A DNA stretch of 33,820 nt, from the NCBI GenBank assembly GCA_004356305.1, contig SMXJ01000033.1, positions 1-33,820 of the forward strand, read 5' to 3'. This DNA is from Bacteroidota bacterium. Lineage in GTDB: Bacteria; Bacteroidota; Bacteroidia; Flavobacteriales; Flavobacteriaceae. Below are positions 1 to 7,943 of the stretch, piece by piece. The notes beneath the pieces are model-generated. The model did not search any database and had not been told where the DNA came from. It saw only the letters and a program-made list of their open reading frames with translations. Position 1 is the first letter of the stretch; the number at the start of each line of letters is the position of its first letter. A program made the position numbers and the translations under genes.

Positions 1-228
1 ATTCGAGTCAAATGATCGGCAAACTTCATTGACAATTGGCGTGACAAACGATTGATAATCGATGTCATCAACATTATTGTTGTGTGACAAGTAGCGTTCT
101 TTCTCTTTTTCTGAAGTTAGATAATGGTTAGAGTGCCGGAATATTGTCCCACAAGTATCGCAATTATAGAACTGTGGTGAAAGTTGCCGCTGATTGGAAG
201 TTGATCGATGACACAGCGGGCATTCCAT
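1..228 (-). CDS. zinc-ribbon class I SAM methyltransferase, N-terminal part (runs off left edge)
   Basis: Only the first 76 residues are in the window; the gene continues beyond position 1. The start ATG is at 226-228, six bases after the stop of the DUF349 gene, so the two are probably co-transcribed. The visible part begins with two CxxC pairs (Cys3/Cys6 and Cys23/Cys26) spaced like a small zinc ribbon. It then has a charged segment (EKEKERYLSHNN) followed by DDIDYQSFVTPIV. From memory, this arrangement is typical of Bacteroidota proteins annotated as class I SAM-dependent methyltransferases with an N-terminal zinc ribbon. The SAM-binding domain itself is outside the window, so the enzyme assignment is by family resemblance and the substrate is unknown. 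Confidence 0.65.
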   Translation of the reverse strand, partial: MECPLCHRSTSNQRQLSPQFYNCDTCGTIFRHSNHYLTSEKEKERYLSHNNNVDDIDYQSFVTPIVNEVCRSFDSN

Positions 229-234
229 GAGGTA

Positions 235-2349
235 CTATTGTTTACGTAATGACCGTATTTTAACCAACTTGGATTTCCACACATCCAATTGTTCTTTTTG
301 TTCGGCTATGTTCTTTTGAACTTCTTTTACCAATGGGTTATCCTCTTCGGTATGTCGAAAGAACCCAAGGTTATTTTCCAATTGACGAATTTCATCATGG
401 GCATCTGTAATTCTTTTGGAGATGAAGAATTCTTCATTCTGAAGTTTACGTTCGTCCTCCTGTGATACCAAAGAATTGAGTTTATTCTCAAAACGTATCA
501 TCTCGACCTCATGCTTGTCAAGTTTTAGTTTACCAAAGAGTTCATCCAAAACTTTATTGAATTTTCGTTCGATATTACGTTTGTTGAAAGGAACACGGCC
601 TATGTCTTTCCATTCGGAGATCTTATCTTTTATAACTTTTAGATCCTCCGTATGCTTTCCGCTAAATTTTAAATTTGAAAGTGAATCCATAAAATCCTTC
701 TTCTTCTCAAAATGGACCATTTCTTCCTTGTTCGCCTCATTGCGTTCCACATGGACTCTATCAAAATAATGGTTACAAGCGTTTTTAAATTGTTTCCAGA
801 CCTTGTCACTTTCTTTCCTGGGCACATGGCCAATCGCTTTCCAATCACTTTGGATCTTCTTCATCAAAGGCGTCACTACCTCAAAATCCTCGTTGTCTTT
901 ATTTTCTTCAGCAAACTCGATGAGCTCTCGTTTCTTCTCAAGATTGATAAATTGCTCCTTTTTTTGATCTTTATAGAACCTATTTTTCGCTTTGTTGAAA
1001 TCATGGGTGGATTCTTTGAAACTTTTCCAAATTTCTTTGGTTTTGGTCCTTGGTACCTTGCCTGCTTCAAAATATTGATCCCGAAGTTTCTGCACTTCTT
1101 TGATCGCATTTTGCCAGGCCTTGTGATTATCACCGGTGTTGGAGGGAATCTCCTTAATTTTATCGATAATAGTATTCTTGAGATCCAAATTACCCTCATA
1201 GTACTTCTCTTCATCCTTTAAAAACTCCTGTCGCTTATCGTGGATTATTTTGGTTGCCGCACTGAATTTCTCCCAAACTTCCTCACGAAACTCCTTGGCT
1301 ACAGGTCCTATGTCTTCTTTCCACATTTTGTGTAACATTTGCAATTCACGAAATGCTTTACCAACATCACCTTGTTGTGCCAACTCTTCTGCACGGCCTA
1401 TCAATTTCAATTTTTGATCGAGATTGTGTTTAAAATCCAAATCGCGAAATTCCCTGTTCAAATGCAAGAAATCATAGAAATTCTCGACATGGTGCCGATA
1501 TGTATTCCAAATGGTGTTGTATTTGTCTCTTGGGATGGCCCCTGCAGTATGCCATCTTTCCTGGATATCTTTAAAATGCTTATAAGTTGTATTGATATTT
1601 TCCTCGGCGTTCAGAAGGCCTTTTAACTCATCGATAAGTTCTTCGCGCTTTTTAAAGTTTGCTTGTAAATCGCGCTTTAGGTTTTTGTAGTAGTCATTTC
1701 TTTTTTCTTTGTAATCGAAATACAAAGAATTGAATCGTTTTTTAAGGGGAGTAGTATAGTAAAAATCAATTATATTTCCACCTTCGGCCAAAAACTCCCC
1801 CTTACTACTCTCTAATTCATCCTCGAATTTTGCGTTAAATTCTGTTTTAATATTCTCTACGTCGTTCTTAATTTTCTGAATGGAATTATCCTTGAGTAGC
1901 TTTTGAAACTCGGTAATTAATTGTTCTTTTGAAAGGGCATGGTAGTCTTTTTCCTCTTCAGCTTCCGTTTCTTCATGGTGTTCATCATCGTCGGATGAGG
2001 TGACTTCTTCATCCTCATCATTTTCTTTTGCCACGGATGGATCCTCTTCAGCTCCCGTCTTATCTGCAGGCAATTTCGACGATTTTTCAGCTTTACGTTC
2101 TTCCGAAGGGTCTTCTTTTTTTACTTCTTCTACTGAAGGTTTTTCTGTAGTTTCGACAGATTTTATTTCTTCTGAATTCTTTTCAACTGGTTCTTCGGAA
2201 TCCGCTGTATCTTCAGCAATTACTTCAGTTTCAACATCCTTCGCTGATTCTGTTTTTTCTTCTAAATTCCCTGTAGTTTTCGGGCCTGTAGCCTGGACAG
2301 TTTCTACAGACTCATTTATTTTTTCGTTTTGCAATTCTTTGTCAGACAT
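235..2349 (-). CDS. DUF349 repeat protein with acidic N-terminal region
   Basis: A 704-residue cytoplasmic protein of unknown function. About the first 135 residues are low complexity and rich in Glu, Asp, Ser and Thr, and probably disordered. The remainder is highly charged and helical and carries at least five DUF349 repeats, recognisable by a W..(A/D)G..P....(D/E)..W..F core (for example WHTAGAIPRDKY, YFEAGKVPRTKT, WKAIGHVPRKES, WKDIGRVPFNKR). The reading frame extends upstream to 2415, but I chose the ATG at 2347-2349 (protein MSDKELQNE) because the longer form adds residues unlike the family and would start inside a likely promoter. It lies 103 bases after aroE and 6 bases before the methyltransferase. 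No enzymatic motif is visible. Confidence 0.88.
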   Translation of the reverse strand: MSDKELQNEKINESVETVQATGPKTTGNLEEKTESAKDVETEVIAEDTADSEEPVEKNSEEIKSVETTEKPSVEEVKKEDPSEERKAEKSSKLPADKTGAEEDPSVAKENDEDEEVTSSDDDEHHEETEAEEEKDYHALSKEQLITEFQKLLKDNSIQKIKNDVENIKTEFNAKFEDELESSKGEFLAEGGNIIDFYYTTPLKKRFNSLYFDYKEKRNDYYKNLKRDLQANFKKREELIDELKGLLNAEENINTTYKHFKDIQERWHTAGAIPRDKYNTIWNTYRHHVENFYDFLHLNREFRDLDFKHNLDQKLKLIGRAEELAQQGDVGKAFRELQMLHKMWKEDIGPVAKEFREEVWEKFSAATKIIHDKRQEFLKDEEKYYEGNLDLKNTIIDKIKEIPSNTGDNHKAWQNAIKEVQKLRDQYFEAGKVPRTKTKEIWKSFKESTHDFNKAKNRFYKDQKKEQFINLEKKRELIEFAEENKDNEDFEVVTPLMKKIQSDWKAIGHVPRKESDKVWKQFKNACNHYFDRVHVERNEANKEEMVHFEKKKDFMDSLSNLKFSGKHTEDLKVIKDKISEWKDIGRVPFNKRNIERKFNKVLDELFGKLKLDKHEVEMIRFENKLNSLVSQEDERKLQNEEFFISKRITDAHDEIRQLENNLGFFRHTEEDNPLVKEVQKNIAEQKEQLDVWKSKLVKIRSLRKQ

Positions 2350-2385
2350 ATATTTCAATGTTATGGTTCGTAATTCTAATATGCT

Positions 2386-2416
2386 GGAAGATACTAACAA
2401 CTCCGCACATGGCAAA
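2386..2416 (-). promoter_or_regulatory. predicted Bacteroidota-type promoter for the DUF349 gene
   Basis: Reading the minus strand, TTTG (2413-2416) is followed after exactly 19 bases by TATCTTCC (2386-2393). This matches the Bacteroidota -33 element and six of eight positions of the -7 element TAnnTTTG. Transcription would start near 2380, about 30 bases before the chosen ATG. It would give the DUF349 gene its own promoter inside the aroE operon. Confidence 0.45.
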
Positions 2417-2452
2417 AGGTGTGGACTATTTTTGAGGATTTTCCGGCATATA

Positions 2453-3184
2453 TCAGGATTTCCAAATATTCCACGCTTTTATGGCCTGATACTCCAACAT
2501 TTTGAGACCATTGCTTACTCTGGCTCCTTTAGCGAAGCCGCGTTTTATAAATTCGGTTTCTCTCGGGTTGTAGACAAGGTCAAAACATACGTGTTTTTCT
2601 GTGATATGTTGATATGGAATATCAGGACATTCCTCAATGTTTGGAAAAGTTCCTAAGGGGGTACAATTGACAATAAGAAAATGCTTTTCCATGATCTCAC
2701 GAGTAAGTTCATCATAGGTGAGTGTCTCTTCAGACTTGTCGCGCGAGATAATCAAATACTCGAAGTCCATAGCATCTAAAACGTAACCAACGGCCTTGGA
2801 AGCCCCACCTGTACCCAGGATCAACGCTGTTTTTTCTTCCAGAGGAAGAACATCCGCCAATGATCTCGCGAAGCCGTAATGATCTGTGTTATAACCGGCG
2901 AGCCTACCATCTTTTAACACTTTTACTGTGTTGACCGCACCTATCTTCTGGGCTTCTTTATCGATTCGATCCAGTAGTGGCATAACAGTTACTTTGTATG
3001 GGTTGGTAATGTTTAAACCTTTAATATCCTTTTGTTCCTTAAGAATTTGAGAAAGCATATTTATATCCTCAATATCGAAATTGTGGTATGTATCCTTCCG
3101 TTTTTCTTGTTCGAATTTTGCAGTGAAAAATGTCTTCGAAAAAGAATAACCCAGGTTTCTTCCAATAAGCCCGTATTTAGTCAT
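2453..3184 (-). CDS. aroE: shikimate 5-dehydrogenase
   Basis: Catalyses the NADPH-dependent reduction of 3-dehydroshikimate to shikimate in the pathway to chorismate and the aromatic amino acids; cytoplasmic. The 243 residues are within the short end of the family range. Visible signatures are the substrate-binding NITNPYK with the catalytic Lys64, GAVNTV (Asn85), GYNTDHYGF with the catalytic Asp101, the dinucleotide-binding loop LGTGGASKAV near residues 123-132, VNCTPLGTFPN, and the C-terminal NGLKMLEYQA. Its start overlaps the last 8 bases of the upstream DUF368 gene, which suggests translational coupling within the TPR-DUF368-DUF368-aroE operon. The frame is intact. Confidence 0.95.
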   Translation of the reverse strand: MTKYGLIGRNLGYSFSKTFFTAKFEQEKRKDTYHNFDIEDINMLSQILKEQKDIKGLNITNPYKVTVMPLLDRIDKEAQKIGAVNTVKVLKDGRLAGYNTDHYGFARSLADVLPLEEKTALILGTGGASKAVGYVLDAMDFEYLIISRDKSEETLTYDELTREIMEKHFLIVNCTPLGTFPNIEECPDIPYQHITEKHVCFDLVYNPRETEFIKRGFAKGARVSNGLKMLEYQAIKAWNIWKS

Positions 3185-4199
3185 TTTTTTGGGTTTTTAG
3201 ATGTTGATACCAGACCAAACTCAGAATGATAAAAATACCTAAAATAATAAAGAAAATTGCCAGAAATGTGTCTAACGAAAATTCCATAGGAAAAAATCGT
3301 TTATATCCACTGATGATTTCCTGTCCATTGGCATCCAGCATAATATTGCCACTTGGGTCAAAGTCAAACTCCTTATTTTTCCAGGGCCAAACCACTCCCA
3401 GTGAACCCGTTATAAATCCGATGATCACAGCGAAGGTAGCTTTTTTGTAGCGTTTTAAAAAATAACCTAAAAAGTGTGATAATGAAACTAATCCGGTCAA
3501 AGACCCGGCAGTAAAAACAACTAGCACCTTTAACAAATCCATTTGTACAGCGTTTTTCGTAAAGCTAAAATCACCGTGCAAAATCGCAGCTATCGTATCA
3601 TACATTGCATTGACAGAGTCGACCAAAAGCAATACATAATTTCCGAGAAGGATAAGTATAAAAGAACCGGAAAGACCGGGTAAAGTCATTCCACTCACTC
3701 CTATGATTCCGCAGAGAAATACAAAAAGTAAGTTATCATTTTCTTGCGCTGGTTCCAGGAAACTAATGCCAATACCCACGATGATCCCGAAAACCAAATA
3801 GGCAAGATATTTTCGGCTCCAATCACCAAAATCCTTGGCGACATAATAGATAGATCCAATGATCATACCAAAGAACACACTCCAGACGTAGAGCTCATAG
3901 TGTATTAAAAAGTAATCTAATAATTTAGAAACACTAAAATAGCTGATCACCATTCCCAGGATCAGCAATCCTAAAAATCGACCGTTGATATAGGTCCAAC
4001 AACTTTTAAATCGGCCGTTAATAAGCAGTTTGAACGCCTTGCCGTTCACCTTTTGAAGCGAGTAGATAAATTCCTCATAAAATCCGGCGACAAAGGCTAC
4101 CATTCCACCCGAGACACCCGGTACCTTATTGGCCGCACCCATTGCCAACCCTTTTAGGACCAGCCAGACTCTATCGCCAAAAGTGCGAGTTTCGTTCAT
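3177..4199 (-). CDS. DUF368 polytopic membrane protein, second copy (PopT-like)
   Basis: A 340-residue inner-membrane protein with about eight to nine hydrophobic segments. The N-terminal signature KGLAMGAANKVPGVSGG and the internal TLPGLSGSFILILLGNY mark the DUF368 family and form an internal pair of PG-x-SG re-entrant-like motifs. Members of this family (PopT) have been shown in other bacteria to recycle undecaprenyl phosphate across the membrane, so a polyprenyl-phosphate flippase role is likely but inferred. Its ATG follows the stop of the first DUF368 gene with no gap, and its 3' end overlaps aroE by 8 bases. It is clearly paralogous to its neighbour but diverged, which suggests an old duplication. 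Confidence 0.85.
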   Translation of the reverse strand: MNETRTFGDRVWLVLKGLAMGAANKVPGVSGGMVAFVAGFYEEFIYSLQKVNGKAFKLLINGRFKSCWTYINGRFLGLLILGMVISYFSVSKLLDYFLIHYELYVWSVFFGMIIGSIYYVAKDFGDWSRKYLAYLVFGIIVGIGISFLEPAQENDNLLFVFLCGIIGVSGMTLPGLSGSFILILLGNYVLLLVDSVNAMYDTIAAILHGDFSFTKNAVQMDLLKVLVVFTAGSLTGLVSLSHFLGYFLKRYKKATFAVIIGFITGSLGVVWPWKNKEFDFDPSGNIMLDANGQEIISGYKRFFPMEFSLDTFLAIFFIILGIFIILSLVWYQHLKTQKND

Positions 4200-5171
4200 T
4201 TAAGCTTTCTTTTTTATGGTGGCTACACGTTCAAGAATAAAAATGGTTAGAAATCCTAGAACCAAAAAAATGAGCGCATAGAGCAGTTGTGCATTCCCTT
4301 CGTAATTATCCGGAAGAATACTTCTTTCAAGAAACGGAACTTCTTCTCCACTATGATTGATACGGTATTTCAGCACTTCTTTCCAGGGCCATATTTTGTT
4401 GAGGGCGCCTATCATAAAACCCGTTAATACGGTAAGTATAATATTTTTATGGTGTTTGAACATCCAGTTCAAAACTCTTGAAAAGGCCTTTAATCCAATA
4501 ATAGCGCCCAAGGCAAAAACAATTAATTTTATAAGCGCTTCAGAAAATAAATTCCAATCCAGCGTCATAGCCCCTTCAATAAATTGAGTAATAGTACCGA
4601 TGATAGCTTCATAGGCACCCAGCAAAAGTAGGATAAAAGCTCCTGAAATACCTGGTAAGATCATCGCGATAATGGCAATAAACCCGGCAAAGAACAAGAA
4701 CCAAGTATTGTCTGGAGATCCAATTGGTTCTAAAATGGTAATGAAATAAGAAAATCCGGCGGCTAAAATCATGGCTAGAATAGAACTTATTCTCCATTGG
4801 GTTATTTGCCTGGCAATAAAAAGTATACTGGCGATAATTAGGCCAAAAAAGAAGGACCAAACGGCAATGGGATGATTGACAAGTAACCAGGTGATCAATT
4901 TTGCCAAAGATAATATGCTCATTAAAATACCACTGAATAAAATTGATAGAAAACCAAAATTATATCGCTTCCATGCAGCGTTTATCCCTTCTTTTTTCCA
5001 AATTTTAAAGAAGCCAAAATCCAATTTATGGATGGTCTCGATCAACTCTTCATAAATACCCGATATAAAGGCTATCGTCCCTCCGGAAACACCCGGAACA
5101 ACATCCGCGGCACCCATAGCCATACCTTTTAACAAAATGATAATGTTTTGAAAGAAATTACGAGATCGCAT
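4200..5171 (-). CDS. DUF368 polytopic membrane protein, first copy (PopT-like)
   Basis: A 323-residue multi-spanning membrane protein and the first of two tandem DUF368 paralogues. It carries the family signature KGMAMGAADVVPGVSGG near residue 15 and the second-half counterpart ILPGISGAFILLLLGAYE. Family knowledge suggests transport of the C55-type lipid carrier phosphate used in cell-wall and polysaccharide synthesis; the substrate here is inferred. The N-terminus is MRSRNFFQN, and the gene begins 39 bases after the TPR gene. The stop codon touches the start codon of the second copy, so the two subunits are probably made together and could function as a heteromer. Confidence 0.85.
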   Translation of the reverse strand: MRSRNFFQNIIILLKGMAMGAADVVPGVSGGTIAFISGIYEELIETIHKLDFGFFKIWKKEGINAAWKRYNFGFLSILFSGILMSILSLAKLITWLLVNHPIAVWSFFFGLIIASILFIARQITQWRISSILAMILAAGFSYFITILEPIGSPDNTWFLFFAGFIAIIAMILPGISGAFILLLLGAYEAIIGTITQFIEGAMTLDWNLFSEALIKLIVFALGAIIGLKAFSRVLNWMFKHHKNIILTVLTGFMIGALNKIWPWKEVLKYRINHSGEEVPFLERSILPDNYEGNAQLLYALIFLVLGFLTIFILERVATIKKKA

Positions 5172-5210
5172 AAGTAAGGCTTACGTTAATGAGCCTCAAA
5201 AATAAGAATT

Positions 5211-6611
5211 TTATAACGACGGTTTCCTGTGATTATTGATTAATTGCTGAACGCTCTGTTTTCTAAATACTTTTGGAAATAATTCCTCGATGATCAATGA
5301 AAACTGATCGTCCAGGTCCAGGGCATTTTTCAAGTGAAACTCTGCTTTATTGTCTTCCAAAAGTTTGTAATACAATCCCGCCAGCCTATATTCGATCTCT
5401 GCATTCTCCGGGTAGAATTCTGCCGCCTGTATGAGATTTTTTATTCCCGCATCGTACTCGCCTAACTCAATGAGAATATCACAGCGCGACAACCAAGTCT
5501 CCATTTCATAATTGCCCAACTCGATGCTTCTCCTGAAGCCATGTTCGGCCTCTTCAAAAAGATTGAGCCGTTTGTTGATCTTTGCATAACGCTTCCAATA
5601 CAATTCATTTTCCGTATCGATATCGATAGCTTTCTCAATATAATAAAGTGCTTTTTGAAAATCCTTTTTTCTGAAATGAAAATCGGTTATAGCGATCCAG
5701 CCTTTGTCCAATAATGCATCTTCTTCCACACATTTACTGTAGAACTGAAGGGCCAATTCATTATTCTTTAGCTTCTCATAGCACTTGCCAATTCGCAACA
5801 AGGCAAACGACGTTGGATCGTCCAATCCCAATGTAATCGAATAACTTTCAATGGCCATCTCATACTCTTTCAATTTCTCCAGCACCTTTCCCTTTTCCAG
5901 ATAAGCTCCTATAAAGCAGTCGTCGCTAATGATAGCAAAATCAAAGGCTGCGAGTGCTTTTTTATAATCTTTCAGGATAAAATATTGTTTCCCCAGCTGA
6001 TGCCAGGCGACTTCGCAATATGGGTTTTTATTCAAATAGTTATTGAGGTATTCAATGGCGACCTCGTTTTGTTCCAGATAATCAAAACAATAGATGATAT
6101 TGTACAGCGCCGAATAGTCGTTCTCATCCTGTTCCAGGCATTTCATGAAGTAGTATTTGGCATTTTCGAAGTCCTCCATGAACAGATATTCCATGCCCAT
6201 TAATGAGAGCACATCAGACTCGTCTGAAGTGATCTCCAATGCTTTTCCCAGCAAGTTGATCGCTTTTTTATGTGCATCACGACGCGAATATATATTCGCT
6301 TTTTGGATGTAGATCTCCTCATTGGATTGTTCCAAAACATAGAGGTCATCCAGTAAGGCCTCCGCGGTGTCCAATTCGTTTTCGAATATGTACATCTCTA
6401 CTTGAAATAACTTTAAGCTTGTGGTAGCAGGATGCTGCTCCAAACCAAGCTTCGTTGCTTTTTTTGCGAGGGCTATCTTTCCATTTTCCAAATAGTGATG
6501 AATTATCTCTTCGAACTCTTCGGAGTCGAAAAAGTACACATCATTAGTCTTTAACATGGATTCAAATCGGGAAAGTGAAAAATTGTTATGCTCGTTAGGG
6601 CTTAAATGCAT
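5211..6611 (-). CDS. tetratricopeptide repeat (TPR) protein
   Basis: A soluble, acidic protein of 466 residues made of about ten or more TPR helix pairs (for example EVAWHQLGKQYFILKDYKKALAAF-type units with the W/L-G-Y-A-F-P pattern). No signal peptide or membrane segment is visible. The frame could start at a GTG at 6617, but the ATG two codons later at 6609-6611 (MHLSPNEHNN) is preferred. It is the first gene of the operon with the two DUF368 transporters and aroE, with a likely promoter just upstream. TPR arrays mediate protein-protein contacts; no partner can be named from sequence. Confidence 0.85.
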   Translation of the reverse strand: MHLSPNEHNNFSLSRFESMLKTNDVYFFDSEEFEEIIHHYLENGKIALAKKATKLGLEQHPATTSLKLFQVEMYIFENELDTAEALLDDLYVLEQSNEEIYIQKANIYSRRDAHKKAINLLGKALEITSDESDVLSLMGMEYLFMEDFENAKYYFMKCLEQDENDYSALYNIIYCFDYLEQNEVAIEYLNNYLNKNPYCEVAWHQLGKQYFILKDYKKALAAFDFAIISDDCFIGAYLEKGKVLEKLKEYEMAIESYSITLGLDDPTSFALLRIGKCYEKLKNNELALQFYSKCVEEDALLDKGWIAITDFHFRKKDFQKALYYIEKAIDIDTENELYWKRYAKINKRLNLFEEAEHGFRRSIELGNYEMETWLSRCDILIELGEYDAGIKNLIQAAEFYPENAEIEYRLAGLYYKLLEDNKAEFHLKNALDLDDQFSLIIEELFPKVFRKQSVQQLINNHRKPSL

Positions 6612-6639
6612 ACGCACCGTTTTAACTGTTTCTTCAAAT

Positions 6640-6668
6640 TAAAGATACTAATGTAATGAAGCATTCAA
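6640..6668 (-). promoter_or_regulatory. predicted promoter for the TPR-DUF368-DUF368-aroE operon
   Basis: On the minus strand TTG (6666-6668) is followed after 18 bases by TATCTTTA (6640-6647), seven of eight matches to the Bacteroidota -7 element TAnnTTTG. This would place the start of transcription about 20 bases before the TPR ATG. The same TATCTT core appears in the predicted DUF349 and nrnA promoters in this window. Confidence 0.45.
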
Positions 6669-6685
6669 GAGTCGTGCCCCTTTTG

Positions 6686-6695
6686 TTGTTAACAA
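6686..6695. repeat. TTGTTAACAA palindrome, copy 1
   Basis: A perfect 10-bp palindrome about 20 bases upstream of the predicted -33 element of the TPR operon. A second TTAACA lies 12 bases further on (TTAACA at 6690-6695 and 6701-6706 approximately). The identical 10-mer occurs at 32183-32192, again between genes. It could be an operator half-site pair or part of a weak terminator. Confidence 0.35.
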
Positions 6696-6732
6696 GCTTA
6701 TTAACACCGGTTTTGAGCTAATAAGATGTTGA

Positions 6733-6765
6733 ATAACAATTAGTTGAAAAACAATTAATTGTTAT
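6733..6765 (-). terminator. A+T-rich inverted repeat at the end of the aminotransferase gene
   Basis: ATAACAATTA (6733-6742) is the exact reverse complement of TAATTGTTAT (6756-6765), giving a 10-bp stem with a 13-base loop that includes the aminotransferase stop codon. A stem this rich in A and T would be weak, so a terminator function is only a possibility. Confidence 0.3.
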
Positions 6766-7939
6766 GAAATTCATCGAGAACATCCGTCAAAATGGCACAA
6801 CCTTCTCTAATTTCTGTTTCGGTAATAGTCAATGGAGGAGTAATACGTATGGCACGGGGCTCGAATAGTAACCAAAAGAGGATTAAATTTTTGTCTTTGC
6901 ACGCTAGAATGATCTCAGTAGCGATTTCTGCAGAATCGACCATAATAGCCAACATCAATCCCTTTCCTCTCACTTCTGTGATAAGAGGATGTTTCAATAA
7001 TGATCTGAATAATTTTTCCTTCTGAAGGGTTTGTATCATCAGATCGGATTCTATGATTTCTTTTAGGGTCGCCAACGCGGCCGATGCTATAACTGGATTG
7101 CCACCAAATGTCGTGATATGGCCCATTTTTGGATTGTTTTTCAGTACAGACATCAAACTATTAGATGCCGTAAAAGCTCCAATGGGAAGGCCACCGGCCA
7201 TTCCTTTGCCCATCACTAAAATATCCGGGACTGTGTTATAATGTTCAAATCCGAAGAGTTTACCTGTCCGTCCGAATCCTGTCTGAATCTCATCCAGGAT
7301 CAAAAGGGCACCAATCTCTTCGCATCGAAGTTTCACTTTCCTCAGATAGTCATTTTCAGGCAGGATAAATCCTGCACCTCCTTGAATGGTCTCTAATATT
7401 ACGGCAGCTGTACCTTGTGTGATCTTTTTGATATCCGCTTCAGAATTAAATAAAATTGAGTGACATTCCGGCAGCAGCGGACCGAAGGGTTTTTTGCGTT
7501 CTTCATATCCCATAACACTCAATGAACCCATGGTATTACCGTGATATGCATGGTGAGCATATATTATTTCGCTTCGTCCTGTGGCACGCCGGGCTAACTT
7601 CAAGGCGCCTTCAATCGCCTCGGTACCACTATTGACGAGGTAAGTTGTATCAAGAGGATGGGTAAGTTTTTCGGCCAACAATTTTGATAGATTCACGGCG
7701 GGTTGCTGAGCGTATTCACCATATACCATCACATGTGCGTAGCGATCCATTTGATCTTTTACAGCCTTGATTACTTTTGGGTGACCGTGCCCCAAAGAAC
7801 AAACCGAAACTCCAGCCACAAAATCTAAATGTGCGTTCCCGGCAGTATCGTAGATATAACTGCCTTTGGCATGTGAAATTTCCATCGCCAAAGGATACAT
7901 GCTGGTTTGTGCCTGATATTTTAGGAAGTCTGACAACAT
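6755..7939 (-). CDS. class III PLP-dependent aminotransferase (ornithine/acetylornithine type)
   Basis: A 394-residue fold-type I aminotransferase. Visible features are the cofactor-phosphate loop NSGTEAIEGALKLARR near residue 103, the PLP ring-stacking AYHGNTMGSLSVMG, the Asp216 of LILDEIQTGFGRTG that binds the pyridine nitrogen, and the Schiff-base Lys245 in VMGKGMAGGLPIGA. The family includes acetylornithine, ornithine, GABA and lysine aminotransferases. There are no arginine-biosynthesis neighbours, so the substrate cannot be assigned and I give no gene symbol. It starts 4 bases after the OstA-like gene and is likely co-transcribed with it. It ends in a small A+T-rich inverted repeat. Confidence 0.9.
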   Translation of the reverse strand: MLSDFLKYQAQTSMYPLAMEISHAKGSYIYDTAGNAHLDFVAGVSVCSLGHGHPKVIKAVKDQMDRYAHVMVYGEYAQQPAVNLSKLLAEKLTHPLDTTYLVNSGTEAIEGALKLARRATGRSEIIYAHHAYHGNTMGSLSVMGYEERKKPFGPLLPECHSILFNSEADIKKITQGTAAVILETIQGGAGFILPENDYLRKVKLRCEEIGALLILDEIQTGFGRTGKLFGFEHYNTVPDILVMGKGMAGGLPIGAFTASNSLMSVLKNNPKMGHITTFGGNPVIASAALATLKEIIESDLMIQTLQKEKLFRSLLKHPLITEVRGKGLMLAIMVDSAEIATEIILACKDKNLILFWLLFEPRAIRITPPLTITETEIREGCAILTDVLDEFHNN

Positions 7940-7943
7940 AGTA

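Noticed and set aside
712..1221. A 169-codon plus-strand open frame inside the DUF349 gene
   Set aside because: Phe/Ile/Leu-rich product from the complement of Lys/Glu-rich coding sequence; no supporting signal.
2000..2656. A 218-codon plus-strand open frame antisense to the DUF349 start and aroE end
   Set aside because: The Ser/Phe-rich product is the complement of the Glu-rich coding tail. It has no family resemblance.
6686..6695. TTGTTAACAA as a DnaA box or part of a replication origin near recF/mutL
   Set aside because: It does not match the DnaA box consensus (TTATCCACA-like), there is no cluster, and dnaA and dnaN are absent.
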